Source: an uncultured Oscillospiraceae bacterium
GTDB lineage: Bacteria; Bacillota; Clostridia; Oscillospirales; Oscillospiraceae
Direction: 5' to 3'
Assembly (NCBI GenBank): GCA_947629775.1
Contig: CANRFA010000002.1
Coordinates: forward strand, 1-64,000
DNA: 64,000 nt
Below the pieces are notes generated by a model. The model did no database searches, was not told where the DNA came from, and saw only the letters and a list, made by a program, of their open reading frames with translations. This document shows positions 33,275 through 41,747 of the stretch, in pieces (positions within the stretch are counted from its first letter, which is position 1; each line of letters starts with the position of its first letter). Made by a program: the position numbers and the translations under genes.

Positions 33275-34393
33275 TCAACGGGCCAGCCGGGCGAAGAGCC
33301 GGACCGCCAGGGGAATCAGAGGGTCCGGAAAGTCGTAGTCCGGCGTATGCAGGGCGGGGCAGGTTTCTCCGCTGCCCAGATAGAAGATGGCGCCGGGGAG
33401 CCGGCGGGTGTACCACCCGAAGTCCTCGGAGGCCCGGAAGAGATCCCGGTACGGCACGGTGGGGATGCCTTCGGCCCGGGCTGCCTCCAGCACCCGTGCG
33501 GCGCAGGGAGCGTGGTTGCAGGTGGCGGGGAAGGTGTCCTCCCGCTCCACAGACAGAGCCAGCCCCTCCCGTCGGGCCTCTTCGCGGGCCAGGGTTTCCA
33601 CCTGCGTCAGCAGGCGCTGAAATTCCTCTTCCCGCTCCCCGCGGACTGTGAGCAGCAGTTCTCCATAGCCGGCGCTGGTACCGAAGGCCCGCTCTCCCAC
33701 ATTCACCTGGATGACGGTGACCAGCGCCAGTCCCTTCCAGCGCTCCGGCGCGGTCAGGGACGGCAGAGCGGTGATTACCCGGGCGATGGCCAGAGCCGGA
33801 TTGCGGCCGTCTTCCGGATATGATGCGTGGCTCTTGCGGCCGGTGAAACGGAGGACGAGGCCGGTGGAAGCGGGCTGGGCGGGTCCCTCCGGGACGCACA
33901 CCGTGCCCAGGGGCAGGCCGGGCAGGTTATGGCAGCCGTAGATCTCCCCCACGCCCAGCCGCACCAGGACCTCCACGCATTCTTTTGCGCCCTGTCCGGT
34001 CTCCTCGGCGTGTTGGAAGACCAGATACACATCCCGGCCGGGAGGATTCCGGTCCAGTTCCAGCCCCAAAGCTGCCAGAGAGGCGCTGTGGCCGTCATGG
34101 CCGCACTTGTGGGCCGCGCCCGGACAGCGGGAGGCGTAGGGGACCAGAGCCGGATCTTCCTCCACCGGAACGGCGTCCATGTCCGCCCGGAAGGCGATGG
34201 GCGGCCGGCGGGGATCCGTCCCCCGGCAGAGGACGCAGAACCAGCGCCCCTGGTCCAGAAGCTCCAGACGGGAGCCGGCCCTGAGAAAGTTCATCAGACG
34301 CTCTTTTGTATGCTGTTCTCCCAGGGAAAGCTCCGGATTCCGATGCAGCTGATGGCGCAGCTCCACCGCCTTCCGGTACAGGTTCTCATCCAT
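33275..34393 (-). CDS. M20 family metallopeptidase/amidohydrolase
   Basis: A 372-residue di-zinc amidohydrolase of the M20D type (hippurate or N-acyl amino-acid hydrolases, IAA-amino acid hydrolase-like), cytoplasmic. Metal ligands and catalytic residues: ADMDAVPVEED, the HKCGHDGHSA motif (about 95-104), the EETGQGAKE pair, and the C-terminal LHTPDYDFPD. The dimerisation domain lies in the middle (~185-295). ATG 34393 follows AAAGGGG at 8 bp; the GTG nine bases upstream is too close to that site. It is a single gene with its own extended -10 promoter. Substrate unknown. Confidence 0.9.
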   Translation of the reverse strand: MDENLYRKAVELRHQLHRNPELSLGEQHTKERLMNFLRAGSRLELLDQGRWFCVLCRGTDPRRPPIAFRADMDAVPVEEDPALVPYASRCPGAAHKCGHDGHSASLAALGLELDRNPPGRDVYLVFQHAEETGQGAKECVEVLVRLGVGEIYGCHNLPGLPLGTVCVPEGPAQPASTGLVLRFTGRKSHASYPEDGRNPALAIARVITALPSLTAPERWKGLALVTVIQVNVGERAFGTSAGYGELLLTVRGEREEEFQRLLTQVETLAREEARREGLALSVEREDTFPATCNHAPCAARVLEAARAEGIPTVPYRDLFRASEDFGWYTRRLPGAIFYLGSGETCPALHTPDYDFPDPLIPLAVRLFARLAR

Positions 34394-34418
34394 GATTTTC
34401 ACCCCTTTCGCTGCTCCC

Positions 34419-34427
34419 AGTATAGCA
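34419..34427 (-). promoter_or_regulatory. Extended -10 element before the M20 peptidase
   Basis: On the minus strand, TGCTATACT (34427-34419), 26 bp before the ATG; no convincing -35. Confidence 0.45.
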
Positions 34428-34454
34428 CAGAAGGCGGGACCGGGCGCGGAATTT

Positions 34455-35198
34455 TTACGCCTGTCCCTCTTCCGGTGGCTGGCGCCCTTCTTCGATCATC
34501 CTGTGCAGGCAGGCCAGGGCGTCCGAGAGACCGCCGATGCGGTCGATGAGCCCCAGCTGGACCGCCTCTTCTCCGTAGATGATGCTGCCCACATCGGCGG
34601 CCAGTTCCCCGGTCTGCAGCATGAGGCGGGTGAGGTCCTCCCGCCGGATGTGGGAGTTGGCGGTGATGAAACGCACAATGCGCTCCTGAATGCGCTCAAA
34701 GTAGCTGAAGGTCTGAGGCACCCCGATGACCAGGCCGTTGAGGCGCACCGGATGAACGGTCATGGCGGCGGAGGGGGCGATGAAGGAGCAGCGGGCGGAG
34801 ACCGCCAGCGGCACCCCGATGGAGTGGCTGCCTCCCAGCACCAGGGAGACCGTGGGGGTGGACATGGAGGCGACCAGCTCGGCGATGGCAAGCCCCGCCT
34901 CCACGTCGCCGCCGGCGTTGTTGAGCAGGATCAGAACCCCGTCCACCTGGTCGCTCTCCTCCAGCGTGGCCAGCAGGGGGAGAATGTGTTCGTACTTGGT
35001 GCTCTTGCAGGCGGGAGGCAGCAGCTGGTGCCCCTCGATCTGCCCCACGATGGTGAGCACATAGATGGTGCGGTTTCCGGCGCGGACCAGGCTCGCGCCC
35101 AGGTCCAGAATGCTCCGCAGCTGCTGGTCCCGGGTTTCCGGGCTTTCTCCCGGATTCTCCCGGGGATCCTCTTCCGGAGCGGGTACGGTTACGTCCAT
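34455..35198 (-). CDS. tepA: ClpP-class serine protease TepA
   Basis: 247 residues of the ClpP/crotonase fold. TepA (translocation-enhancing protein) of B. subtilis is a ClpP-like peptidase linked to protein export. Core motifs: VDGVLILLNNAGGDVEAGLA, the nucleophile region LVLGGSHSIGVPLAVS (Ser near 147), the histidine region MTVHPVRLNGLVIGVPQTF, and YGEEAVQLGLIDRIGG. The first ~35 residues are acidic, Pro-rich and probably unstructured. ATG 35198 is 9 bp after AAGGAGG, excluding a longer frame. The rpmF terminator lies between this gene and rpmF. Confidence 0.9.
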   Translation of the reverse strand: MDVTVPAPEEDPRENPGESPETRDQQLRSILDLGASLVRAGNRTIYVLTIVGQIEGHQLLPPACKSTKYEHILPLLATLEESDQVDGVLILLNNAGGDVEAGLAIAELVASMSTPTVSLVLGGSHSIGVPLAVSARCSFIAPSAAMTVHPVRLNGLVIGVPQTFSYFERIQERIVRFITANSHIRREDLTRLMLQTGELAADVGSIIYGEEAVQLGLIDRIGGLSDALACLHRMIEEGRQPPEEGQA

Positions 35199-35266
35199 GG
35201 GTACATTCCTCCTTATTCTGTGGAGGTAGGATGTACCCGGCGGCGGCTGTTTACTCCGCGGGGCGC

Positions 35267-35303
35267 AAAAAAACACACCGCCGGAACCGGACGGTGTGTT
35301 TTT
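35267..35303. terminator. Bidirectional terminator after rpmF
   Basis: ACACACCG (35273-35280) pairs with CGGTGTGT (35292-35299), with an inner CCGG/CCGG stem and A/T runs on both sides. It ends the yceD-rpmF transcript. Confidence 0.85.
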
Positions 35304-35309
35304 CTGTCA

Positions 35310-35507
35310 TCACTGCTGCTTCTGCTGCGCCTCAGGCTGGCCAAAGGTATGGCCATTGTAGGTCATGCAGCTGGAGCACATACGATGAGGCAGCCGGAAA
35401 GCCCCGCATTTCGGGCAGGCTACGAGGCCGGGAGTGGCCAGCTTCCAGTGGGAGTTGCGCCGCTTGTCCCGCCGTGCCTTGGAAGTCTTTCTCTTGGGTA
35501 CCGCCAT
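35310..35507 (-). CDS. rpmF: 50S ribosomal protein L32
   Basis: A 65-residue zinc-ribbon ribosomal protein. N-terminus [18 protein letters not shown] is typical of bL32; zinc ligands are in ACPKCGAF and [12 protein letters not shown]. All four cysteines are present, so this is the zinc-binding (C+) form. ATG 35507 after AAGGAGGTG fixes the start; three earlier codons are rejected. It follows yceD by 57 bp, the standard yceD-rpmF pair. Confidence 0.97.
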   Translation of the reverse strand: MAVPKRKTSKARRDKRRNSHWKLATPGLVACPKCGAFRLPHRMCSSCMTYNGHTFGQPEAQQKQQ

Positions 35508-35564
35508 GAATGACACCTCCTTCGGTTTGCGCCTGGCAGAGCGCGTATGTGTCCCTCAGCATCA

Positions 35565-36056
35565 TCAATCCAACAGCTGCGACAGGGCCGCCCATCTGGG
35601 GTCCGTCTCAGGCCGGCACCCGCAGGGGCCATCGTTGAGATTGGCTCCACACCTGGGGCACAGCCCTTTGCAGTCGTTTGAGCAAAGGATCTTCGTATCC
35701 ATGGCGAGAACGAAGGCGGTGGTGACCACCTCGTCCAGATCCAGTTCCGTTCCGTCCAGCAGGAGAATGTCGTCGTTCTCTTCGTTCTCAAGTTCCTGGG
35801 CCACCAGACTGTCCAGGGGGACGGTCTTTTCCCGGGTCAGGGGTCTGCCGCAGCGGTCGCAGGTCAGTTCCAGCTCGGAGCGGGCGGTTCCTTCCAGAAC
35901 CAGAGCGCCCGCATGGTTGGTTACCCTGCCCTCGGCCACCACCGGATGGACGATGGGGCGCCTTCCGTAGAAGTCGAGCCCCGAGAGGTCCAGCTCGTAC
36001 CGGAAGGACCTGCTGGCATTGGGGGTGTGGATGATATCCTGCAGTTCCAGACGCAT
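35565..36056 (-). CDS. yceD: YceD family protein (DUF177), ribosome-associated
   Basis: 163 residues. YceD/DUF177 genes nearly always precede rpmF; in plants and bacteria the protein is linked to 23S rRNA accumulation. Zinc-like cysteine clusters are visible: LTCDRCGRPL (about 86-95) and CSNDCKGLCPRCGANL (about 135-150). The C-terminus carries the family's DPRWAALSQLLD. ATG 36056 has GGAGGAG; longer frames cross the promoter. It is transcribed from a strong promoter divergent from the pseudouridine synthase gene. Confidence 0.9.
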   Translation of the reverse strand: MRLELQDIIHTPNASRSFRYELDLSGLDFYGRRPIVHPVVAEGRVTNHAGALVLEGTARSELELTCDRCGRPLTREKTVPLDSLVAQELENEENDDILLLDGTELDLDEVVTTAFVLAMDTKILCSNDCKGLCPRCGANLNDGPCGCRPETDPRWAALSQLLD

Positions 36057-36104
36057 CAGCTTCTCCTCCGGTCCGTTTTCGCCTCGTGCCATGGCACACG
36101 GAGT

Positions 36105-36133
36105 ATTATATAGAAGCGGGTGGGGAAAGTCAA
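36105..36133 (-). promoter_or_regulatory. Promoter of yceD-rpmF
   Basis: On the minus strand, TTGACT (36133-36128), 17 bp, TATAAT (36110-36105). Near-consensus, fitting a ribosomal protein gene. Confidence 0.85.
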
Positions 36134-36163
36134 ACCCTTTTTTACGTTGACAAACCCTTTTTT
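36131..36163. repeat. Two 13-bp direct repeats between divergent promoters
   Basis: CAAACCCTTTTTT occurs at 36131-36143 and again at 36151-36163, exactly 20 bp apart, spanning the -35 regions of both divergent promoters. Two turns of helix separate them. It could be a regulator site or an accident of the shared promoter geometry. Confidence 0.6.
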
Positions 36164-36175
36164 TTGTGGTCAAAT
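36147..36175 (+). promoter_or_regulatory. Promoter of the RluA-type gene
   Basis: TTGACA (36147-36152), 17 bp, TCAAAT (36170-36175), 45 bp before the ATG. Confidence 0.55.
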
Positions 36176-36219
36176 CAGGGAGACGGGCGCCCGGGACGCC
36201 CGGGAGAGGAGCGCGGATC

Positions 36220-37197
36220 ATGAAGGAGTATACCATCGGGCGCAATGACGCCGGTCAGCGGCTGGACCGCTGGCTGGCCAAGGCGGTGCCCCTGCTGCCT
36301 GCCCCGCTGGCCCAGAAGTATATCCGGCTCAAGCGGGTGAAACGCAATGGCCGGGGAGCGAAGCGGGACGACCGCCTGCAGGAGGGAGACCGCCTGCAGC
36401 TGTACATCAACGACGAATTCTTCGAAACGCCCGCTCCGGAGAACGCATACCTCAGCGTCTGGCAGCCGAAGCTGGAGATCCTCTACGAAGATGATCAGAT
36501 CCTGCTGCTGAACAAGCGGCCGGGTCAGGTGGTTCATCCGGATGAGGAGGAGCGGGTGAATACCCTGCTGACTCATCTGCAGGCATGGCTGTACCAGAAG
36601 GGGGAGTGGAAGCCCCGGGAGGAGAACTCCTTCGCGCCCGCCCTCTGCAACCGCATCGACCGCAATACCGGCGGCATTGTGATCGCGGCCAAGACGGCGG
36701 AGGCTCTGCGGGTGATGAATGAGAAGATCCGGAACCGGGAAGTGGACAAGTACTACCTGTGCGTGGTCCACGGGACGCCCAGCCCCCGGGAAGGAAAGCT
36801 GGAGGGGTGGATCTTCAAGGATTCCGTCCGCCGGCAGGTCTATGTCCGCAGCCGGCCGGAACCGGGGGCCCGCAGCGCCGCGACCCTCTACCGGACGCTG
36901 GCCAGCCGCAACGGACTCTCCCTGGTGGAGTGCCGTCTCCTGACCGGACGGACCCACCAGATCCGGGCTCAGATGGCCGCCGCCGGCTGGCCCCTGCTGG
37001 GGGACGGCAAGTACGGACGGGAGGACCGGAGCATAAACCGCCGGGGGCAGGCTCTGTACTCCTATAAACTGACCTTCTCCTTTTCCTCGGAGGCCGGTCC
37101 CCTGGAACATCTCCGGGGCCGCAGCTTCCAGGTGCCCCAGGTGGACTTCGCCGAGGAGCTGTTCCCGGGGGTGGTGAATCCGCCAGAAGAGGGCTGA
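36220..37197 (+). CDS. RluA family pseudouridine synthase
   Basis: Isomerises uridine to pseudouridine in rRNA or tRNA. 325 residues: N-terminal S4-like RNA-binding domain (about 10-70), then the catalytic domain with NRIDRNTGGIVIAAKTAEA (catalytic Asp near 150), and LTGRTHQIRAQMAAAGWPLL. The N-terminus GRNDAGQRLDRWLAKAVP is typical of the RluC/D group. ATG 36220 follows GAGAGGAG. The particular RNA position (RluC-like or RluD-like) cannot be assigned by eye. Confidence 0.9.
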   Translation: MKEYTIGRNDAGQRLDRWLAKAVPLLPAPLAQKYIRLKRVKRNGRGAKRDDRLQEGDRLQLYINDEFFETPAPENAYLSVWQPKLEILYEDDQILLLNKRPGQVVHPDEEERVNTLLTHLQAWLYQKGEWKPREENSFAPALCNRIDRNTGGIVIAAKTAEALRVMNEKIRNREVDKYYLCVVHGTPSPREGKLEGWIFKDSVRRQVYVRSRPEPGARSAATLYRTLASRNGLSLVECRLLTGRTHQIRAQMAAAGWPLLGDGKYGREDRSINRRGQALYSYKLTFSFSSEAGPLEHLRGRSFQVPQVDFAEELFPGVVNPPEEG

Positions 37198-37312
37198 GGA
37201 TCCGGCTTCAGAGAAGATGGCCGGCCCCGACCCGGGTGGTTCTCCACCTGTTTCCACCGGTTTGCTCCACCCGATTTCCCGGAACGCGGAAGAAACGGGA
37301 GGGAAAGAGCGG

Positions 37313-37341
37313 TTGACAATCCGATACAGGGGCACTAAAAT
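37313..37341 (+). promoter_or_regulatory. Promoter of the tatD transcript
   Basis: TTGACA (37313-37318), 17 bp, TAAAAT (37336-37341). The predicted start near 37348 is ~213 nt before tatD, giving a long leader. Confidence 0.75.
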
Positions 37342-37347
37342 GGGGAG

Positions 37348-37560
37348 CATCCGTCCGAAACGCGCCGGAGGGGCCTTTTCTGCGGCTGAGCGTCCCTGGC
37401 CTGTGCCCGGAACCGGTGAACGGCTCCGGCTCCCGCAGCCAGCTGGCCAGACGATATATATTAAGGTAAGGGGCCGGAAACGGACCGCCTGTTTGCCCGC
37501 GGTCCTGCCCCTGCCTGCCGGGCGACGCGACGGAAGAAACCCGATCGAGGAGGCTGTTTC
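37348..37560 (+). other. Long structured 5' leader of tatD, unassigned
   Basis: About 213 nt between promoter and tatD ATG with no plausible frame. Two hairpins are visible. One spans 37379-37437, with outer CTGCGG/CCGCAG arms and an inner GGAACCG pairing to CGGCTCC. The other is a perfect 7-bp stem (GGACCGC with GCGGTCC, near 37483-37506). An AT-rich spacer GATATATATTAAGG separates them. No T-run follows either, so they do not look like terminators. I do not recognise a known riboswitch class. The ribosome site CGAGGAGG precedes the ATG. Confidence 0.4.
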
Positions 37561-38334
37561 ATGCACGTGTTCGACACCCATGCCCACTATGACTCCGGGG
37601 CCTTCAACGCCGACCGCATGGAGGTGCTGGCTGGCCTGCCGGAGAAGGGAGTGGACCTGGTTCTCAATCCCGGCTGCGACCTGGAGACCTCCCGCATCGC
37701 GGTGTCTCTGGCGGAGCAGTTCCCCTATGTGTACGCGGCTGTGGGCTTCCATCCCTCGGACTGCGCCCCCTGGTCCACGGAGGCCCGGGAGGAGCTGCGC
37801 CAGCTGGCCTTGGGCTGCCCGAAGGTGAAGGCCATCGGGGAGATCGGGCTGGACTACCACTGGAAGGACAATCCCCCCAAAGAGTTCCAGAAGCAGGTTT
37901 TCCACGCCCAGCTGGAGCTGGCGGAGGAACTGGGGCTGCCGGTCATTGTCCACGACCGGGAGGCCCACGGGGACTGTCTGGAGGTTGTCCGCAGCCACCC
38001 CAATGTGACCGGCGTTTACCACTGCTATTCCGGCAGTGTGGAGGATGCGAAGACCCTGGTGAAGCTGGGCTGGATGCTGTCCTTCACCGGCGTTGTGACC
38101 TACCCCAACGTCCGCAAGGAGCTGGAAGTGATCCGCTGGCTGCCCATGGAGCGGATCATGATCGAGACCGACTCTCCCTATCTGACTCCGGTGCCCTTCC
38201 GCAAGAAGCGCAACGACTCCGGCTATGTCTACCGGGTGGCGGAGACCATCGCCCGGGAGAAGGAGATGGACCCGGACGAGGTAGCCCGCATTACCATGGA
38301 GAACGGAAAGCGCTTTTTCCGCATTGATGTCTGA
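37561..38334 (+). CDS. tatD: TatD family metal-dependent deoxyribonuclease
   Basis: 257-residue TIM-barrel amidohydrolase-like nuclease acting on DNA ends or D-aminoacylated products. Metal ligands: the opening FDTHAHYDSG (His-x-His), GEIGLDYHW (Glu near 94), VIVHDREAHGD, YHCYSGS and ETDSPYLTPVP (Asp near 203). Length and motifs are standard. It is transcribed from a long leader and is followed after 19 bp by its linked radical SAM gene. Confidence 0.94.
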   Translation: MHVFDTHAHYDSGAFNADRMEVLAGLPEKGVDLVLNPGCDLETSRIAVSLAEQFPYVYAAVGFHPSDCAPWSTEAREELRQLALGCPKVKAIGEIGLDYHWKDNPPKEFQKQVFHAQLELAEELGLPVIVHDREAHGDCLEVVRSHPNVTGVYHCYSGSVEDAKTLVKLGWMLSFTGVVTYPNVRKELEVIRWLPMERIMIETDSPYLTPVPFRKKRNDSGYVYRVAETIAREKEMDPDEVARITMENGKRFFRIDV

Positions 38335-38353
38335 AGAGGGAGGCAATCGCGCC

Positions 38354-38974
38354 ATGACCATTACCTATGAATACGAAGGCGCCCTGTATGTCAATCTGAC
38401 CAACCGCTGCAACTGCAACTGCGTCTTCTGCCTGCGCCACGGAAAGGCCCAGGGCTCCATCTATACGGAGGACTCCCTGTGGCTGGAGCGGGAGCCCACC
38501 CGGGAGGAGGCTCTGGCGGACTTCCTGCGCCGGGATGTCCCCTCGTACCGGGAGATCGTCTTCTGCGGATACGGAGAGCCCACCTGCCGCATGGACGATC
38601 TGCTCTGGCTGGTGGACCGGCTGAAGGAGACGTACGGGTCAAATCTGCCCCCGGTGCGCATCAACACGAACGGCCACGCGAACCTGATCCACGGCCGGGA
38701 TGTGTGTCCGGAGCTGAAGGGGCGCATCGACACCCTCTCCATCTCGCTCAACGCCTCCACGGCGGCGGAGTACACCGCCATCTGCCGTCCGATCCAGGGG
38801 GAGAAGGCCTATCAGGCGATGCTGGACTTTGCCGCCGAGGCGGTGAACTATGTGCCCCGGGTGGTTTTCACCATCGTGGACAAGGACAAGAGCCCGGAGG
38901 AGATCGAGGCCTGCCGCGCCATCGCCCGGGAGCGGGGGGTGGAGCTGCGCATCCGCAGCTATATCGATTCCTGA
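38354..38974 (+). CDS. TatD-linked radical SAM protein
   Basis: 206 residues, a compact radical SAM enzyme that would cleave S-adenosylmethionine with a [4Fe-4S] cluster. The cluster motif is NRCNCNCVFCLRHG near residues 18-31 (CxxxCxxC). The SAM-binding GYGEPT (about 80-85) and INTNGHANLIHG follow. It lacks a long C-terminal domain. The genomic link to tatD is a known family trait (the TatD-associated group), but the substrate and product are not established as far as I know. ATG 38354 follows GGGAGG. Confidence 0.85.
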   Translation: MTITYEYEGALYVNLTNRCNCNCVFCLRHGKAQGSIYTEDSLWLEREPTREEALADFLRRDVPSYREIVFCGYGEPTCRMDDLLWLVDRLKETYGSNLPPVRINTNGHANLIHGRDVCPELKGRIDTLSISLNASTAAEYTAICRPIQGEKAYQAMLDFAAEAVNYVPRVVFTIVDKDKSPEEIEACRAIARERGVELRIRSYIDS

Positions 38975-39035
38975 GAGGTGCAGGCCACGCTCCGGAAAGA
39001 TTCTTCCAAAGTTTCCGTTTTGCAGGAAATGGTGG

Positions 39036-39063
39036 TTGACAGCATGCGGAAAGGTGCTATAAT
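39036..39063 (+). promoter_or_regulatory. Promoter of the SAM-I riboswitch-metK transcript
   Basis: TTGACA (39036-39041), 16 bp, TATAAT (39058-39063). Consensus elements, 19 bp before the riboswitch. Confidence 0.88.
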
Positions 39064-39081
39064 GGAAAGCCGACAACCGAA

Positions 39082-39197
39082 TACCTTATCCAGAGCAGCG
39101 GAGGGACCGGCCCCATGAAGCTGCGGCAACCTGCCCGGCGGGAGACGCCAGGGTAAGGTGCCAAATCCGGCGGAGAAGTTCGCAAAGATGAGGGTGT
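39082..39197 (+). ncRNA. SAM-I (S-box) riboswitch
   Basis: Conserved S-box blocks appear in order: CTTATCCAGAGCAG at the 5' side of P1/P2, GGAGGGACCGGCCC, ATGAAGCTGCGGCAACC, AGGTGCCAAATCC, and AAGATGAG at the 3' side. Binding SAM should favour the adjacent terminator and switch metK off when SAM is plentiful. Confidence 0.96.
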
Positions 39198-39207
39198 ATG
39201 AAGACAC

Positions 39208-39238
39208 AGCGCTCCGCCCTCCCGCGGAGCGCTTTTTC
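39208..39238 (+). terminator. SAM-I riboswitch terminator
   Basis: AGCGCTCCGC (39208-39217) pairs with GCGGAGCGCT (39224-39233), followed by TTTTCC; the expression platform before metK. Confidence 0.92.
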
Positions 39239-39270
39239 CTGCCCTGAACGAAAGAAAGGAAAGAATCTCT

Positions 39271-40455
39271 ATGTCGAAAAGACTGTTTACCTCGGAATCG
39301 GTCACGGAAGGGCATCCGGACAAGATCTGCGACCAGATCTCGGACGCAATCCTGGACGCCATCCTGAAGAAGGATCCCCAGGCCCGGGTGGCCTGCGAGA
39401 CCACCGCATCCACCGGCCTCATCCACATCATGGGGGAGATCACCACCTCCTGCTACGTGGATATCCCCGGCATCGCCCGGGGCGTAGTGCGGGATATCGG
39501 CTACGACCGGGCCAAGTTCGGCTTTGACTGCGACACCTGCGCGGTCATCACCAACATTGACGACCAGTCCCCTGACATCGCTGTGGGGGTCAACCAGTCC
39601 CTGGAGTCCCGGGAGGGAACCATGTCGGACGGCCTGGACGTGGGCGCCGGCGACCAGGGCATGATGTTCGGATACGCCTGCGACGAGACAGAGGAACTGA
39701 TGCCCCTGCCCATCTCCCTGGCCCACAAACTGGCCATGCGCCTCACCGCCGTGCGCAAGGAGAAGCTGGTGGACTATCTGCGGCCGGATGGCAAGACGCA
39801 GGTGACTGTGGAGTACGGCGAGGACGGAGAGCCGAAGCGGCTGGATACCATCGTCATCTCCACCCAGCATGCCCCGGAGGCCTCTTTGGAGCAGATCCGG
39901 AAGGACCTGGTGAAGCTGGTGATTACGCCCACCGTTCCGGCGGAACTGCTGGATGAGCAGACCAGGATCTTTGTCAATCCCACCGGCCGCTTCGTGGTGG
40001 GCGGTCCCCAGGGTGATTCCGGCCTCACGGGGCGGAAGATCATCGTGGATACCTACGGCGGAAGCGCGCCCCACGGCGGCGGCGCCTTCTCCGGCAAGGA
40101 TCCCACCAAGGTGGACCGCTCCGCCGCCTACGCCGCCCGCTGGGTGGCGAAGACCGTGGTGGCGGCCGGTCTGGCCCGCCGCTGCCAGGTGCAGCTGGCC
40201 TACGCCATCGGGGTGGCCCGTCCGGTTTCCGTGCGGGTGGATACCTTCGGCACCGGGAACGTGCCGGATGAGAAGCTGGAGCAGGCCGTGGAGAAGACCT
40301 TCGACCTGCGTCCCGCCGCCATCATCCGGGATCTGGACCTGCGCCGGCCCATCTACCGGCCCCTGGCCGCCTACGGCCACTTCGGCCGCACGGATCTGGA
40401 TCTGCCCTGGGAGCGCTGCGACCGGGTGGAGACCCTGAAGGGTTTCCTGGCCTGA
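39271..40455 (+). CDS. metK: S-adenosylmethionine synthetase
   Basis: Makes SAM from methionine and ATP with release of phosphate and pyrophosphate. 394 residues. Signatures: [20 protein letters not shown] (about 5-24), [12 protein letters not shown] (about 126-137), and the phosphate-binding loop [16 protein letters not shown] (about 269-284). It is a complete gene, controlled by the SAM-I riboswitch immediately upstream, so its product closes the feedback loop. Confidence 0.97.
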   Translation: MSKRLFTSESVTEGHPDKICDQISDAILDAILKKDPQARVACETTASTGLIHIMGEITTSCYVDIPGIARGVVRDIGYDRAKFGFDCDTCAVITNIDDQSPDIAVGVNQSLESREGTMSDGLDVGAGDQGMMFGYACDETEELMPLPISLAHKLAMRLTAVRKEKLVDYLRPDGKTQVTVEYGEDGEPKRLDTIVISTQHAPEASLEQIRKDLVKLVITPTVPAELLDEQTRIFVNPTGRFVVGGPQGDSGLTGRKIIVDTYGGSAPHGGGAFSGKDPTKVDRSAAYAARWVAKTVVAAGLARRCQVQLAYAIGVARPVSVRVDTFGTGNVPDEKLEQAVEKTFDLRPAAIIRDLDLRRPIYRPLAAYGHFGRTDLDLPWERCDRVETLKGFLA

Positions 40456-40480
40456 GCGGCGGAAAACCGGCAGGTTTCCC

Positions 40481-40509
40481 TTGCCTTTTCCCGGACGGTC
40501 CTATATAAT
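40481..40509 (+). promoter_or_regulatory. Promoter of prfB
   Basis: TTGCCT (40481-40486), 17 bp, TATAAT (40504-40509), 65 bp before the ATG. Confidence 0.75.
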
Positions 40510-40574
40510 GAGGAACTGACGCAACAGGAGAACCGGAAACCCCGGACAGCCGGGCATGAAACAGGAGTGAAAAC

Positions 40575-41696
40575 ATGCTTCAATTTGACGAGTACAAGGT
40601 AAAACTCAACAACCTGGTTCCCGCCCTGGAGGAGCTGGCAAAGGCTCTGGACCTGGAGGCGGCGGCCCAGGAACTGGACATGCTGCAGGCGGAGTCCTCC
40701 GCCGACGGCTTCTGGGATAATCTGGCCAAGGCCCAGAAGGTACAGCAGCGCATCAAGGTCCTGCAGGACAAGGTGGACCGCCAGAAGAAACGGCAGACCC
40801 AGTGGGACGACATGATGGCGCTGTGCGAGATGGGCAACGAGTTCGAGGACGAATCTCTGCTGCCCGAACTGGAGGAGAGCTTTCTCGCTCTGAAGGAGGA
40901 CATGGAGAAGGCCCGGCTGGAGACCCTGCTGACGGGCCAGTACGACGCCTCCAACGTGATTCTGACCATCCATCCGGGCGCCGGCGGCACGGAGGCCCAG
41001 GACTGGGCCCAGATGCTCTACCGGATGTACACCCGCTGGACGGAGCGGCGGGGCTTCACGTATCAGATCATGGACTATCAGGAGTGCGACGACGCCGGCA
41101 TCAAGTCCGCCACCATCCGGGTGGAGGGAGAGAACGCCTACGGCTACATGCGGGGCGAGCACGGAGTGCACCGCCTGGTGCGGGTGTCCCCCTTTGACGC
41201 CAACGCCCGCCGCCACACTTCCTTTGCCTCCGTGGAGGTCATGCCGGACCTGCCGGAGGACGTGGAGGTGGAGATCCGCCCGGAGGATATCGAGATGCAG
41301 GTCTACCGGGCCAGCGGCGCCGGCGGACAGCACGTCAACAAGACCTCCTCGGCGGTGCGCCTCATCCACAAGCCCACCGGCATTGTGGTGGCCAGCCAGC
41401 AGGAGCGCTCCCAGTTCCAGAACAAGGATAACTGCATGAAGATGCTCCGGGCCCGCCTGGTGGAACTGCAGATGCGGGAGAAGGCGGCCACCATCTCGGA
41501 TCTGAAGGGCGTACAGCTGCAGATCGAGTGGGGCAGCCAGATCCGCTCCTATGTCTTCATGCCCTACCAGCTGGTGAAGGACAACCGCACCGGCTATGAG
41601 ACCAGCAACATCGGCGCCGTCATGGACGGCGACCTGGACGGCTTTGTCAACGCCTATCTGACCTGCGAAGCCACAGGCACCCTGAACACAAAGTGA
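40575..41696 (+). CDS. prfB: Peptide chain release factor 2
   Basis: Recognises UGA and UAA stop codons and triggers peptidyl-tRNA hydrolysis. 373 residues. The codon-recognition tripeptide SPF lies in VRVSPFDANARRH, and the hydrolysis motif is GAGGQHVNKTSSAV. Unusually for RF2, the gene is one continuous frame. The N-terminal region through KALDLEAAAQELDM has no in-frame UGA, so the programmed +1 frameshift used by many bacteria for autoregulation is absent. ATG 40575 follows AGGAG at 8 bp. Confidence 0.95.
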   Translation: MLQFDEYKVKLNNLVPALEELAKALDLEAAAQELDMLQAESSADGFWDNLAKAQKVQQRIKVLQDKVDRQKKRQTQWDDMMALCEMGNEFEDESLLPELEESFLALKEDMEKARLETLLTGQYDASNVILTIHPGAGGTEAQDWAQMLYRMYTRWTERRGFTYQIMDYQECDDAGIKSATIRVEGENAYGYMRGEHGVHRLVRVSPFDANARRHTSFASVEVMPDLPEDVEVEIRPEDIEMQVYRASGAGGQHVNKTSSAVRLIHKPTGIVVASQQERSQFQNKDNCMKMLRARLVELQMREKAATISDLKGVQLQIEWGSQIRSYVFMPYQLVKDNRTGYETSNIGAVMDGDLDGFVNAYLTCEATGTLNTK

Positions 41697-41702
41697 TTTC
41701 CG

Positions 41703-41739
41703 GCGGACAGTTCTCGCAGCTGTCCGCTTTCCTTTCCTT
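41703..41739 (+). terminator. Terminator of prfB
   Basis: GCGGACAG (41703-41710) pairs with CTGTCCGC (41720-41727), then TTTCCTTTCCTT. Confidence 0.8.
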
Positions 41740-41747
41740 AATGTTTC

